Origin: Toxonevra muliebris
Lineage: Eukaryota; Arthropoda; Insecta; Diptera; Pallopteridae
NCBI GenBank assembly: GCA_963691655.1
Contig: OY829326.1
Span: 72,347,235-72,411,234, forward strand
Length of the DNA: 64,000 nt
Direction: 5' to 3'
Below, piece by piece: positions 23,150 through 35,132 of the stretch. The first letter of the stretch is position 1; each line of letters starts with the position of its first letter. The translations under genes were made by a program, and so were the position numbers. The notes under the pieces were generated by a model that had not been told where the DNA came from, made no database searches, and saw only the letters and a list, made by a program, of their open reading frames with translations.

Positions 23150-23600
23150 AATCCAAATTCCGATCAAAAATCAATCTATATTCAGCTCAAAACTTAAATC
23201 ATACGCCAACTAAATTTCGGATCAAAAACAGACTAAAACTCAGAGCGAATTCAGACAACTGGCAGCCCAAATTCACACTGATATTTAAATTCAAAACAGA
23301 TAAAAAATTAGACCGAAATACAAAACAAAAACCAGACTAAATCAGTGACCTAAAATAGACCAAAAATCATCCAGCCAATTAGGCCAAATTTCGGGCAAAA
23401 ACCAGACCACAAATCAGACCAAATATCATCTTTAAATTCAATGAAAGAGTTGGATCTGAAACAGAGCAAAATTCAAATTCGATATCGATTCAATAGCAAA
23501 GAAAATCAAACCAAAAATAAGGCCGTATCAAAAATTTAAACCAAAATTCGAACCAAAAATTAGGGCAATATTTGAACCTGCATAAAATTCGAAATCAAAC
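23150..23600 (-). repeat. 12-bp-periodic array, inverted copy
   Basis: On the minus strand the sequence repeats TTTGGTCTGA-like blocks; as printed it shows AACCAGACTAAA, AACCAGACCACAAATCAGACC and similar. It is the reverse orientation of the arrays at 0.9, 28.7 and 31 kb. Confidence 0.7.
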
Positions 23601-23905
23601 TTATTTTTTAGATTTAATATACATAGTTTAAGAATATGTACCAAACAGTTACAGTCCAGAAGGATTTTAAAATATTGTACTAGCATTAATATAGATGAAA
23701 CCACTTTTTTTCTTTGGACCTCCCGGGAAATTTTACATCTGATATTAGTAGTAAATGTGTGATTTATTTTTGGATTTGCTGAAATTTTTAAAGTTAGCAA
23801 TATCGAGATGAAATGACAGAGGGAAAATGTGTTTTTTTATCGAATCGGGCAAAACTTCGTGCAGAGAAGTTTCTTTGAATGCTGATAATGATTTACAAGA
23901 TTAAA

Positions 23906-24955
23906 ACATTTTATTTTATTTTATTTTATTTATTTATTTATTTTATTTAAGATATATATAACCCTTAAGCTACAAGATTTACAATCTTTAATTTGAGAAG
24001 CTTAAGTCACAACAATTAAACAATTTATTGAAATTAAAACTAAAATTGAAAATAAATTTAAAAATAAATTTTGAGCAAAACTAAGTAATTAAGTATTAGA
24101 AAGATATAGTATAAGCTGGTATTCTGACTGGGCATTGCGGGCTCAGAGAACACCTTTGTAAGATAGGGGTTGAGCAAAGCTCAATTTGTAGGTTTTGTAA
24201 TGAGGAAGACGAATCATCAGAACATATTTTAGCTCAATGTGGAGCACTGATCCACAAAAGAAGGAAATGTCTGGGCATGCACCAAGTGCCCAGTACAGAA
24301 CTGGCATCCATAGATCCGGGCGCAATACTCAAATTCTTGAGGGAGACTGGACTGGATGAGGTACTCTAGGCAGATTAGACTAGAAAGAAAAGAGGGACGT
24401 ACAATAGATCTTATAGGTCGCGGTACAACGACAGAAACCTCTATAATACAATACAATAGTATAAGCTGAGCTTTAAATTGCGCTGCGCTACTAAGAGTTT
24501 GCAAATGAGTTGGTAAGGAGTTCCAAAGGCGTATGGCATATATATAAAACTGACGCTCGGAGCCTAAGAACTTATGTCAGATTTGAATAATATGATTCAC
24601 TCGAGCAGTGCGTAAAAACTTAAAACGTTTATATAAATATTCAGGCTCGTGTGTGTAAACAAGCTTGTGTATCAGCAACAGAGTACGTAGATTTAAAATT
24701 GTATCCAGTGAAATACCAAAGATTCTTCTAGCATAGGTGGACACGTGATCGAAGCGTTTTAGACCGTAAATGTACCTAGCTATGTTGTTGTATAGTACGT
24801 TAATTTTGTATTTGCAAGTGCTATCACAGTTTGCATACAGCTCGCACCCATAGAGCAAGGTAGGTAGAAGGTAAGTTTCCCAAATCAAAGAAAGATTTTG
24901 AAATGTTAAAGTCTTGTCTCTCAAACCTAAAACTTTATTTTTGTTGCGGTCGAAT
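23906..24955 (-). pseudogene. Jockey/CR1-like LINE 3' fragment
   Basis: Minus-strand fragment of a LINE without RNase H. Coding runs from about 24951 to 24577: RNKNKVLGLRDKTL, then YLLPTLLYGCELYANC, INVLYNNIARYIYGLKR and RTLLLIHKLVYTHEPEYL, matching the reverse transcriptase thumb and C-terminal tail that ends many Jockey/CR1-type ORF2 proteins. The 3' UTR extends to a TAAAA/TAAA-rich tail at about 23906-23950 (printed as ATTTT repeats). Another LINE is inserted at 24119-24456. 5' truncation is the usual outcome of target-primed reverse transcription. The visible C-terminal frame is open, but the catalytic domain is absent. Confidence 0.8.
24119..24456 (+). pseudogene. RNase H LINE 3' fragment nested in another LINE
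   Basis: 5'-truncated insertion encoding TGHCGLREHLCKIG, the knuckle CRFCNEEDESSEHILAQCG and a C-terminus ending LRETGLDEVL, followed by a 3' UTR with AATAGATCTTATAGGTCGC and an ATAATACAATACAATA-like end. It is bounded by a 12-bp target duplication, TAGTATAAGCTG, at 24107-24118 and 24457-24468; AGCTG of that duplication also matches the LINE, so the 5' junction has microhomology. A longer, more damaged copy of the family lies at 44.44-45.13 kb, and the 3' terminus is shared with the dimeric SINEs. Confidence 0.88.
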
Positions 24956-26734
24956 TAGAAAAGATTTAATGTAGAATGGTATCTCTATATGCTGATGATA
25001 TTTTTCAAATTTATAGCCCAGTTTTTCAAAGGTAAAACAAGAAATTTTTCCTTCACTTTTTCACTTCAATTCTATAAGGCCAACAAGAAAATTTGACCAA
25101 CCCCAAATTATTCAAATTATCTATTGACATCAGATGCTAAATTTTCCGGGTGGGGCTGACAAAAAATCCGTATTCCGAATTAAGACTCTGGAGCTACAAT
25201 CTTGCATAGCCCACATAAAATTATTTAAAATAAACTAGCACAGCATATAGCACACTCTGGGCTAATTGGGTGCCTACCGTTCGAACGGTCTCAATACGAA
25301 ATCGAGCAGAGTTAAATTAGTTTTTCAAATACTAATACCTTTATACTTAACTAGATATCTCAAAAAATTTTGTAAGTAAGAAATCCCAGTACAATTGAAC
25401 AAAAACTTAACACACTTTAAATCCAATGGGTATTAACACAGTCTACGACAGTTAAGCAGCAGTGGGCAACTGCAAGCATTAGGAATTTTATGCGAAAATA
25501 TTTTTTTTACAAGAAAATACAACACAGCACAAACAGTTTATGACAAAATCTTTTGCAGAAATATGAGAAGGTAACTTGGCGAGACTTGGGACGTGGTTTG
25601 TGTTGCCACCAGCAGCCAGAAGCAATCTAAACGACAGCTGAGGTTTTCTTTATATACTTACCTGCTTACATACGATTGTAAACTAAGTGCTAAGCTCACT
25701 TTACTGTACTTCCCTGTGGGCACGAATAGATACAGTCATAGATACCACAAAACAAATGCGATTTCAAATGGCAAAAGCAACAACTACGAAAGCACAAAAA
25801 AAAGTGTACGACTACATATACTTAAGAAGAAGAAGATACATAAAAGATGTGGTGGTGGTGGTGGAGGTGCTGCTGCTGCTGCTGGTGATGAAGATGATGT
25901 TGGTGGCTGTCTCTATGCTTGTCTTATCACTCGATTGGCATCAACCCACCACCAACTAACTAACTTACTAACCAACCACATAGCCACCAAGATGCTGCTC
26001 CTTTCTAACAATACGTGCCTTAAGTCCTCAGGTTTTCTAGCTTCTGCTGCTGTGGCAATCAGGCAGGCAATATTGCTTAAGCAGATTATTTCCACAATTT
26101 TGCATGCAATCGTAGTCACAGAAGTTCATAGTTACCTACTTGTGTGTTATATGCGTACCTGAGTGTGTGTGTGTGTGTGTGTGCATCTGCAACTGATTTG
26201 CGTACATCGCTGAAGCGCATGCGCAGCATTTTAACTGTACTTTTCTTAGATTCGTAGTTTTGTTGTTGTTGTTATTAGCATCGCTTTTAGCCTTTTAAGT
26301 ATAGGTTTTGGTTTCTTCTTCTTTCATTACTTTATTATTTAACAAGAAGCATAAATTAAGCATAATAAAAATGTCTCTTTTAATTTTTTATTTCTTATTT
26401 TTCTTAAAATTGTTGTTTTTTACTTTGCCAATTAGTAAAACTGTAAATTTTATGAACGTTAACGCTTTATAATATTACAACGCAATGGCACATACATAGA
26501 TTTAATGAATACTCAAAATAATTAAAAGGCTAACCCGACACTTAACTCCAGGCAACAACAAGTAATTCCTTACTTTATTGGATCCTATTTGAGCGGGATC
26601 TATTGGAGGTAATAGAGAGTGGGTAACTTAGTTACCAAAGAAAGTGCAACATTTATGTTATTCTTTATCTCAAAACCGTTATGAAGTTTAGAAGAGATTC
26701 TCGGCTCTGAACCCTAATACCTAAACCAAATAAA
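24956..26734. other. No gene; microsatellites
   Basis: GGT/GCT repeats at 25850-25885 and (GT)n at about 26163-26183. A 189-codon open frame over 25593-26162 is explained by the repeats and has no domain. Confidence 0.5.
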
Positions 26735-27262
26735 CCTGAAAACTCAGTGCCCTCATATAGACCTATAAGCTTGCTGGCAATATTCTCGAAAATATTCGAA
26801 GTAGTGGATTGCTAATAATACAAGAAAATAAGAATATAGTTCCGAATCACCAATCGTCATAAGCGCGGTACTCCTGAGCAATATCATCGCATAGAGAATA
26901 TTGTCATTGACTTTCTAGAACGCAAAAAATATATCAGGAGGCGTTCGAAAAAGTTTGGCATCAAGGGCTGTTATACAAATTAAAAAATTTACTTCAAGCT
27001 CTATTTTATTTGGTCTTAAAGTTCTATGTCAAAGTAAATGATAAAACATCAGCCAAATGTCAAGTAAAAGCCAAAGTACCACAGGGCAGAGTTCTGGGTC
27101 CTGCTCTTTATTAGATTTTTACCTGCGACTAGCCTGAAACTGATGGTGTTAATATAGCTACTTATCCAGACGATACTGCAATTTCAGCGTCAAATTAATC
27201 TCCTACAGAAACTGATCATATAGTTCAGAAACAGCTCGACGTTCAACAATGGTTACTTCGTG
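26735..27262 (+). pseudogene. Jockey-like reverse transcriptase relic
   Basis: Scattered reverse transcriptase motifs in changing frames: SYRPISLLAIF (about 26755-26790), FEKVWHQGLLYKL (motif A region, about 26945-26985), VPQGRVLGPALY (motif B, about 27078-27112) and YPDDTAI where YADD is expected (about 27163). Stops and frameshifts lie between all of them. WHQGLL and SYRPISLL are typical of Jockey-type LINEs. A tRNA-like SINE head follows immediately. Confidence 0.75.
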
Positions 27263-27312
27263 GATGAATGATTGACTGGAGTTCCAGCTGCCTCTGGTTC
27301 GATTCTCAGATG
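27255..27312 (+). repeat. tRNA-like SINE head fragment
   Basis: CTGGAGTTCCAGCTGCCTC followed by box B-like GGTTCGATTCTC. It matches the head fragment at 8.16-8.23 kb. A similar remnant, GTTCTATTCTCAGG, follows near 27415. Confidence 0.55.
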
Positions 27313-28551
27313 GTGTTAAGTTCTTAAAAAATATCCAAATAGATTGTCCAAATAGAATGGATCATTTCGGTGATTTAGTTCTTAAATACGTGACTCAAGT
27401 ACCAGTTCAACGAGTTCTATTCTCAGGTTTCGGGTCGTTATAAAGAAAATTCCAGATGGGAAATAGAAAATTTGAATACAGGGTAGGAATCAGCGACTTT
27501 AAATTAAAATTCTACTAATTCTCGACCAATCCAAACCAATCTAAAACCGGAAACTGAATAAATTCCTATTGTTATATTTTCTACGATCCCTTACCTTGGA
27601 AATAGATCATAGAAATTGTGAAATGCTTAGCTACAAAAACAGGGTTTCCCCAAAATGCGTAACGTACCAGTAAGTTTTCATAAGGCCATACCTTTGAAGT
27701 TGTTAGTCATCGAATAAGCAAAAAAAAAAAAAAATGATACACGAACCAGAAAAAAAAAACGCTCCAGCCCGCGTTTTAGCGGTTTGGTTCATATGGAGAA
27801 TTTTTATTTTTAATTCCCCCTCCCCCCCCCCCAAAATGTTTGCTGTATCCGCCACTGATAGAACGATACTAATCTGTAGATTTGACGTGTCGACATTTTG
27901 AGTTTGAGTATACTGTCCTAAATTTTCCGAAAATAAAAAAGTCTTGAAAGGAGATTCCGATAGAACTCAAAAAATGAATTGTGGGTATTTTTTGCATTTA
28001 AGGTAGGATTAAAGTTTTCTCATTTCAGGCTATTTTTGCACAACAAAACGTCAGATATATTTGCTAGTTCGGCATCTGAGATGGTTAAATTGTTCAGAAC
28101 CTTAAAGTTAAACTGTCTGCAGAATATTTTTCTGAAACATATTACCCTTCTCTGCCTCCTTCTTATGGGTCTTATTTACTGTGTTCACAAGAATCTTTAC
28201 TTTTAATCCATTAATATGGTTCAAAAAGGAGTAATATGTTCCTGAAAAATGTCACTGAACAATAGAAAACTTTAAAATAAATTTTATTATAATAAATTTA
28301 CAAAATAAACTATAAAAACCATATCAATGCAAAGGAAGTATATTTTTGGATTGAAAAAAATCTTTTTAAAAAATATTATTATATTTTGTTTTTTATACTG
28401 AAACTAAGTTTATAGGTTTCTAGTTTTCATAAAGAAATTTTATGAACACAGTTCTCTGGAATATATTATTTATTTTTGCCTCTTTTACTGATTAAAAAAT
28501 CAATACTTTTTAAAAGGCAAAAAATTCATATAAGAGCGGGGAAACAAAGGC
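27313..28551. other. No gene seen
   Basis: Includes a stretch at about 27440-27520 resembling 6880-6945, and A- and C-runs near 27720-27835. No coding potential recognised. Confidence 0.45.
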
Positions 28552-28602
28552 TTAACACGTTCCGGAAAAATTTTACTGTAAGTCGCGGATCAGATGATCT
28601 GC
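28552..28602 (+). repeat. TTAA end with near-palindrome, single end
   Basis: TTAA at 28552-28555 is followed by CACGTTCCGG and, 29 nt in, the near-palindrome GCGGATCAGATGATCTGC (28585-28602). The end resembles TTAACACGTTCGCGG at 20.67 kb (opposite strand). The partner end was not found. Confidence 0.4.
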
Positions 28603-28689
28603 TTTAATCAGAGGTGAGCTTTTAAAACGTCAGATCTCATATAATTTGTTCTTCAATACTTTATCAGAATCCATTTTTATAACCTTTTT

Positions 28690-29745
28690 TTTTAATTTAT
28701 GTTTGGATATGATATCGGTCAGGTTTTTGATCTACTTTTTGTCTGATATTAGAATGAGTTTCGGTCAGATTTCTAGTCCCGAAATTTAGTCTGCTTTTGA
28801 CCTTATTGCAAGTAACCTGATTTTGATTGATTTTGGGTCTGATATTTTTTTCTGAGGGTTTTTGTATGCTTTTCCCTTACTTTTGATTTGAGTTTTGATC
28901 ATATTTTTAAACTGAACTTTGCTCTGCTTTCGATCTTAATCTCAGTCCAAAGTCTCAGTTTTGATTTGTGAGATTTGCTCTGAATCTAGTCTGCTTTTGA
29001 TTCTAACATCGAGTTTTAGTTCTAACCTCAGACCGAGTTTTGGTATGAGTTTTGGTCAGAATGTCGGTTTGATTTCTGGTCTGAATTTTCGTCTTAATTT
29101 TTGTCTGAGTTTCGGCCTGTTATTGGCATGAGTTTCATTAGAATTTTGGTCTGCTTTTGGTTTTAGTTTTGATATTATTTTTTGTTCGATTTTTGAGCTG
29201 CTTCTGGTCTGAGTTTTTTTTCTAATGTTGGTCTCTGATTAATTTTTTTTTCTGTGTTTTAATCAGATTTTGATTTAAATTTTGGTATGATTTTAGATGT
29301 TCTTTTGGTGGTTGAGTATTGTTCTGTATATTCATCTACTTCTTAGTCTGAATATCGGCTTTAGTTATGTATCTGCTTTTAGGTTCGAGTTTTGATCTGC
29401 TTTTAGTCTGAGCTTCGGACTGAGTCTTAATCCGATATTTGGTCTACTTTTGTTTGAGTTTCTTTTTAATTTTTTGCCTGAGTTTCAATCTACTTTTGGT
29501 CTAAGTTTGCGCCTTAATTTTTATAATGATTTTGGGCTGATCTCTGAGATGTTTTTGGTATGAATTTGGCTCTGAATATTGATCAGGTATTTGATCCGAT
29601 ATTTGATCTTAATTTCGACATAATTTTTTGTCTAACTTTAGTCTGATTTGTTTTTCTAAATTTTGGCTTCAGTTTTCACTTTAGTTTTGAACTAAGTTTC
29701 GGTCTGATTTTTGGTTTGAATATTGGCCTGCAATTGCTCTAGGCA
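28690..29745 (+). repeat. 12-bp-periodic array, longest copy
   Basis: About one kilobase of degenerate blocks related to ATTTTGGTCTGA, with variants such as GAGTTTCGGTCT, CTTTTGGTCTGA and AATATTGGCCTG. Insertions shift the phase locally. No gene inside. Confidence 0.8.
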
Positions 29746-30984
29746 ATTCATATGTATTACGTTGGATATGAGTTTTTGTACTTACAACGCTAGTATATAA
29801 TATTTGATATTCGATGTTTAATGCTTTTCCTAAATTCAGCAATAAAATTGAGCCTTAAAATAGAGAATTACAGTTTTTTACCATTAGAAAAAAAGTTCCA
29901 AAAACTAAGTGTTAAAATTACAACAAACACTACATTTTGATCTAAAAAAAAAAGCTTATGGCTATAGAACAACTTTTTACGTTCTACACCGAAAATTTAA
30001 AACGCTACAAGGCATAAAAAAAATTATAAAGTATTATGGTGCTCCTATAAGCATCAGCATCGCGTCCCACCAGTTTCTTTTGCTTGGTGATACCTACATA
30101 CAAGTGGGACGCTCTTTGTTGTTACCATTAAATCTATATATGCATTCACCTAAATTTGTTTGTGTGTTTATTTGTTAAGTAACTCCAGTAGCCACTTGCT
30201 GCTGTTGCAAGAATTAAATACGCGTTATCTTCATCTTTCAACTTGCATCTTTTTCATGATTTTTTACTCTTTTTTTTAAGTAATAATTTCTTTTGCTTCT
30301 TTTTCTCTACAAACTGATAAGGCGCGCATGTTCTTTTTTTAATGCGGGTTTTATGATATATGTAAGCATCACATATATATGTATAAAAGTGTGTGTGGAA
30401 GAGTCGACTTTAAGTTCTTTCTTTGCTCTGGTCTGTTTTTGTTTTCTTTTTTTTTTTTTTTTTTTTTGGCTAAAGTGTAAATTAATTTTTGTTGCCACTT
30501 GTGGCAGCCTTTCTTAATTTCATTTTATTTAATTTGATGATGACGATAAACGAGTGAAATGATATTGCTGAGGAGATGTAACTCTTGAGATTATATTGCT
30601 CTAACGGTAGTATGATTGTTGGCAGTAAATTTTGGAGGTACACTGGACAAAATGAGGGTGTGGAAATAAGAAACAAATAAGCTTTCATAAAGTCAGGGAG
30701 ATTAACTGTGGCAGGCTCACTCTGTCTCTGCGGAAAATCTCACTTAGCTTGCTTCTCCTTCACATATAGGTAGTGGCTTGAAAATTCTATGAAATTGTAA
30801 TAGTCTCTGTAGATGTTACAATTACAAAGAGCAAACGAAATCATTCTATTTTCTACGGGGTATAAAAAAGAAATGGCAACCCTACATACAGAGGACAAGA
30901 TTCTTTAATGGTTTTCGTATTGGCTATTTCAACTGGGCTCAGGTTATATGTTGTGATATAATATAGGTGTTCATTTCGAACCCT
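29746..30984. other. No gene; homopolymers
   Basis: AT-rich with a T-run at about 30447-30468. Open frames here have no recognisable domain. Confidence 0.5.
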
Positions 30985-31840
30985 GGTCTTAGTTTTAGTT
31001 TAAATTTTTGTCTTCTTTGGTATAATTTTAAATTGCTTTGGTTTGAGTTTTGGTCTAATTTTTAGTCTGAAATTTGAAGTTTTGTCTGATTTTTTGTAAG
31101 CTTTTAGAGTAGTTATACATAGTTTGAATTTGGGTTTGCATTTTTTCTAAGTTTTTCTTTGATTTCTAGTCTGCTTTTGGGCTGAGTTTTGGTTTTAAGT
31201 TCGGTTAAATTTGTGGTTTACTTTTGGCTTGAAATTTTTCCATATGTTTGGCCTGTTTTTGGTATGAATTTTTGTCTGTTTTTTGGCATGAAATGTAGTC
31301 CCACTTACTTTTGGCCTGAGTTAAGGTCTAAATATCGATGGGTTTTTCGTCTGATTGTGGTCTCAGTTTTGATTTGAATTTTAGTTAGTGCAGTTGGTCT
31401 GATTTTTGGTATAAAGTTTGGCCTACTTTTAGCCAGAATTTTGGCTTGAATTTGGGATGATTTTTGAATTATTTATGGTCTGAATTTTTTTATATGATTT
31501 TTAGTCTAAATTTAGGTTTGCGTTTTGTTCTGAATTTTTACTGAATTGTTATCAGGTTCCTGGTCTGAGCTTTGGTTTGTTTTTTGGTTTGGTTTGGACC
31601 AAATTATGGTTTGGTTCGATCTAATTTTTGTTTTGAATTTTAGCATGAAATTTGGCTTTAGTAAGAATTTTTTTTTAAATTTTGGTCTGAATTTTAGTAT
31701 AAATTTTGGTCTGATTTCGGGTGAATGTGAGTCTGAATTTCCGATCGAATTTATGAAGGCCTGCGTTTAGCCTAACTTTGTTTTGATTAATCTGAATTTT
31801 GATATGAATTTTGATTTTTGATTGGAAATAATTTTCGGTG
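30985..31840 (+). repeat. 12-bp-periodic array, second long copy
   Basis: Same motif as at 28.7 kb. Around 31689-31748 the phase is clean: GAATTTTAGTAT, AAATTTTGGTCT, GATTTCGGGTGA, ATGTGAGTCTGA and ATTTCCGATCGA follow one another. The open frame at 31546-31770, with its NFGLNF-type peptide repeats, is a by-product. Confidence 0.8.
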
Positions 31841-33542
31841 TATTTTTACGCATGATTTATGTACGTCAGTTACTTCTTGCAAAGCACAATGAAAACTCAC
31901 TACAAAACGCTTAAGCTAGAGTTGCTAAGCATTTTTCGTCTTTTTTTTTTGTTTTTTTTTTTTTTGATAGATTAACTTGCTTAAACTTTACACATACAAC
32001 AAAAAAAAAAAGGGAAAGAAATAAAAAACATAAAAACACAATGAAAAACGTTTGTATCTTGTGCCTAGCCATCACCGATGACGACGACGACATTCGGCAC
32101 GAGCCATAAGCGCTAACTCTTAGCTTAGTTTCAACAAAGAGAGCTTCAAAAAGAAGCTGCTGCGTCACTAATGCTAGCAACTTTAACAAAAGCTACAAAA
32201 AAAAACCAAAAAAAAAAAAACGCCTACTTTAAGAGCAGTCTACGAAAACACAGACAACCAAAGGTGCTGGCTGCACTTGCGCATAGCATCCGAAATAGCA
32301 ACAACAACATAAACCTTTGCTGTTGACCTTTTACGCTTTTAAATTGCGTTAACAGCTCTCACAAGAGAGCTTCTTAAACATAAACAAAACAACAACTACA
32401 CAAAAAAACAAGAACCTTTAAGCAACAAAAAAATAAAACAAGAAAAGTCTCCAACAGCGCAAGCGCATAATGTTTTTGAGTAAGTACCTCCAAAGTACCC
32501 ACACGTACCTTTTCCAGCAGTTAGGTACTTACTTTTTTTGTGCATAGTTAGATTGCTATTTGATATATGTAAGTATGTAGGTATATGTGTTTAGCTTAGC
32601 TTGAAGTGTTTGCTGCTCAATTTTCAGTCATGTTCTTAGAGATTGTACCAACAACAGCTTAAAATTGTAATTTTATCTGATTGTTTCTACAGTTCTTTTT
32701 TTTACCAATTTGACCAGCAATATACTTAAGTTGCAGTTGTATATATCTGTAGCTAAAAAACAAGCTGCAGGCTGTGGCACGTGCGCTTGGTGCACCAATA
32801 GACAACATTTACAATGTGAATGCTATTTGAAAGTTAAAAAAAAGTGTATAGTTTCACAGGTTTTACATTTTATACTCGTATAACCCTTTTTGGTAATTTA
32901 CTCTAAAATTTTGCCAGCATTGATACATAACTCTTTACATATTTGACAGACAAAATAATGCTGTCAATATTTTTACCACAAAAAAAAAAAAATAAAGAAA
33001 AGTAAACAATGCCGGATTATATTGCCAATTTTCATTTGCACCCAATAACTTGTAAAATTTAAACACGAAAGGAATAATGAATAATTACATGATGACTAGG
33101 CTATGTACGTTTGACGCATGCAAACCTCGAAAAACCTTAGAAAGGCGACTTAAAGAAACATTTTTTTAATAAAACTTAAAATTTATTAAAAACTTCATTA
33201 TTTGGGTATTAGTATTATATCACAAAAATTTGTCTAGAAAGTAAGGAATGTCAATTTACTTTGGAAAAATTTAAATTTGCTAATTATATTATTATAATAA
33301 ATAGTAAATAGCAAAAAAAAAAAAAATGTAGGTAATAAAAAGTGCTTCACGAAAAAAAGTTGTTGTTGTACAGCTCTGAAAAGGAACCTCTATTTATTTT
33401 ATGATGATTCCCAAAATATTTAAATTCTAGCGATTACTATTTGTGAGCTGGATCATTTAAAAAAAAACCCCTAAAAATAGATTTTTAAATGGGAAAATTT
33501 TTTGGTAAGCTACTTTAGGCCAATTAAAAGTTCACAAATAAT
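31841..33542. other. No gene seen
   Basis: AT-rich DNA with A- and T-runs. The sequence at 32240-32500 is somewhat richer in CAA/CAG-like repeats. Near 33135 AACCTTAGAAAGGCGAC resembles the TTAA end at 10.16 kb. Confidence 0.45.
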
Positions 33543-33858
33543 GGTTAGGTTAGGTTAGGTTAGAGTGGTTGTCGAGAGACACGCTTAGGCCTGAACGGGC
33601 CATTGTGATACCAAATATTTGGACCTACAGTTTAACGCCGATTCCGAACAGCGGTGCGGCAATTTTTTATCAGCTTAGTGGTTTTGCCATTACCAATCAA
33701 GATGTGTACTTGTAAGCTTTCTTATAATTCTCGTACACTTCGTATTGATAGTGAATATAAGAAGATTATGAGAATTAACTATCAGACGAAAACGGTAGTC
33801 GAACCCGAATCTCCTGAATGAAAGTCTAATGTACTACCCACTAGACTATAGAGGTCAT
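33543..33858 (-). mobile_element. Monomeric tRNA-derived SINE, copy 2
   Basis: Minus strand: tRNA-Glu-like head at about 33785-33858, core with TAATGGCAAAACCAC and GGAATCGGCGTTAAACTG, then GGTCCAAATATTTGG and the 3' module GGCCCGTTCAGGCCTAAGCG, ending in CTAACC repeats (printed as GGTTAGGTTAGG at 33543). No second tRNA unit. Same architecture as 7415-7708. Confidence 0.82.
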
Positions 33859-33951
33859 CTATAGATAATAGAAAACAACAATAGATACTGAAAAATTATA
33901 GGGTTCTGCATAATTTTTTTTTTAAATCTGATACCTGGAGATAATGAGATT

Positions 33952-34414
33952 TTAAACCTTCCCTGCCCAACAAGGCAAATTTTGTTTTAAAAAAATATTA
34001 AGGAATAGCATTCTTCATTATGAATAACTTTTGTTCTATGACTTTTTCAATATCTTAATTACAAGTGTTGAAATCTTAAATTACCTAGTGGACCATATAT
34101 GGTTCGTTGGGCAGTATCAAATTAAATAGAAATGCATAACTTTTTTTTAAATCACTTTATTGAGAAAAGTACCCAAAAACTAAAATTTATATTTTACTTT
34201 ATTTTATTTTTATGTGAAAAACATGTTTTTTCATATAAAAATGACAATAACCTTTGACAGCTGAAGTTTTCTAATACCGTTATAAATGCGCATCGATACA
34301 GAAAGCTGCAATCTACGAAACCTATATTGTGGTTTGAATGTTGGACGTACGATGGCGCTACTATTACCAGTTAAAATGGGACCATGTATAACAGCATGGG
34401 CAGGGAAGGGTTAA
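33952..34414. mobile_element. piggyBac-like element, TIR CCTTCCCTGCCCA
   Basis: TTAA at 33952-33955 and 34411-34414. Left end ACCTTCCCTGCCCAAC; right end in reverse complement CCCTTCCCTGCCCATG. A palindrome, GAACCATATATGGTCC in reverse complement, lies in the middle at 34089-34105 beside a partial end sequence (CTGCCCAAC in reverse complement), suggesting two elements or an internal duplicated end. A half palindrome GGGACCATGTAT lies inside the right end. No coding capacity. Confidence 0.68.
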
Positions 34415-34489
34415 GAGATTGTGTACGAAAACGAATTAGCTTCAATTCCGATAGCTCATTTAACTATTCTTAGCAAAGAATATCAAGAT

Positions 34490-34960
34490 ATTAAACTTGT
34501 TGGAGAGAACATTTTATTTTATTAACATCAGTGGTCAGTGTATCTAGAGTTAAAAATGGTAAATTTTTTATTAGATCAAGGGATATTTACGGCAAAAAAA
34601 AGTTCGTACTCTTATAAACAACGATGATTTCATAAACCACATGACTCTAGTTGAATTGGAAACATGGACAAGCTTTGTATCATTTGTCAACAATTTTTGC
34701 TGAAAAATATTCCGAAATCGTAGACAAAATTTCGAAAACCTTGGAGCTAATATGAATGTCAAACTGCATTATTTGCACAGTAATGATGATAAATTGCCTG
34801 ACAAAAACGGTTCCACTAGGGCATGAAGATTATGAAGAAAAGATATCAAGGCCGTTTGGATAGCCATATGATGGCAGACTACTGCTGGAACTTTCAAAGA
34901 GAACCAGTGTTATTGATGAAAGTATATTGGGATATAAAAAAAGATTGCACCGAAATTTAG
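34490..34960 (+). pseudogene. Relic of unnamed repetitive YQGR/MMADYCW protein family
   Basis: Interrupted frames give DDFINHMTLVELETW and FVSFVNNFC, then a stop, then NLGANMNVKLHYLHSNDDKL, and after a break KKRYQGRLDSHMMADYCWN. I recall this order (hydrophobic helix, NMSxKxHxLHSHLDxFPxNLG, SDEQGERFHQD, MExRYQGxW, MMADYCWxL) from many predicted arthropod and cnidarian proteins of repetitive, probably transposon, origin, but I know no established function or name. Part of the SDEQGERFHQD segment is lost here. A second relic is at 55.74-55.99 kb. Stops and frameshifts make it non-functional. Confidence 0.65.
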
Positions 34961-35132
34961 GTATTTGGAGATTTGAAAAAAGACTGGATAATAACAAAGC
35001 CAGAGTTATGCGCTTTCATAGCAATTTTGTATCTATTATTATTAGTTGAATTGTTAAACCTAGTCTGTAATATGTAAATTCCATAGACTAAATAAATAAA
35101 TAAATGAAAAATCTTTGAAGGCTTTATATATA

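Noticed and set aside
25593..26162. 189-codon open frame with Gly and Ala runs
   Set aside because: Its length depends on GGT/GCT microsatellites; an overlapping frame is equally open and there is no domain.
30985..31840. Coding gene with four-residue peptide repeats
   Set aside because: The 12-bp DNA period alone gives such repeats; stops occur in every frame and the other arrays are in different frames and orientation.
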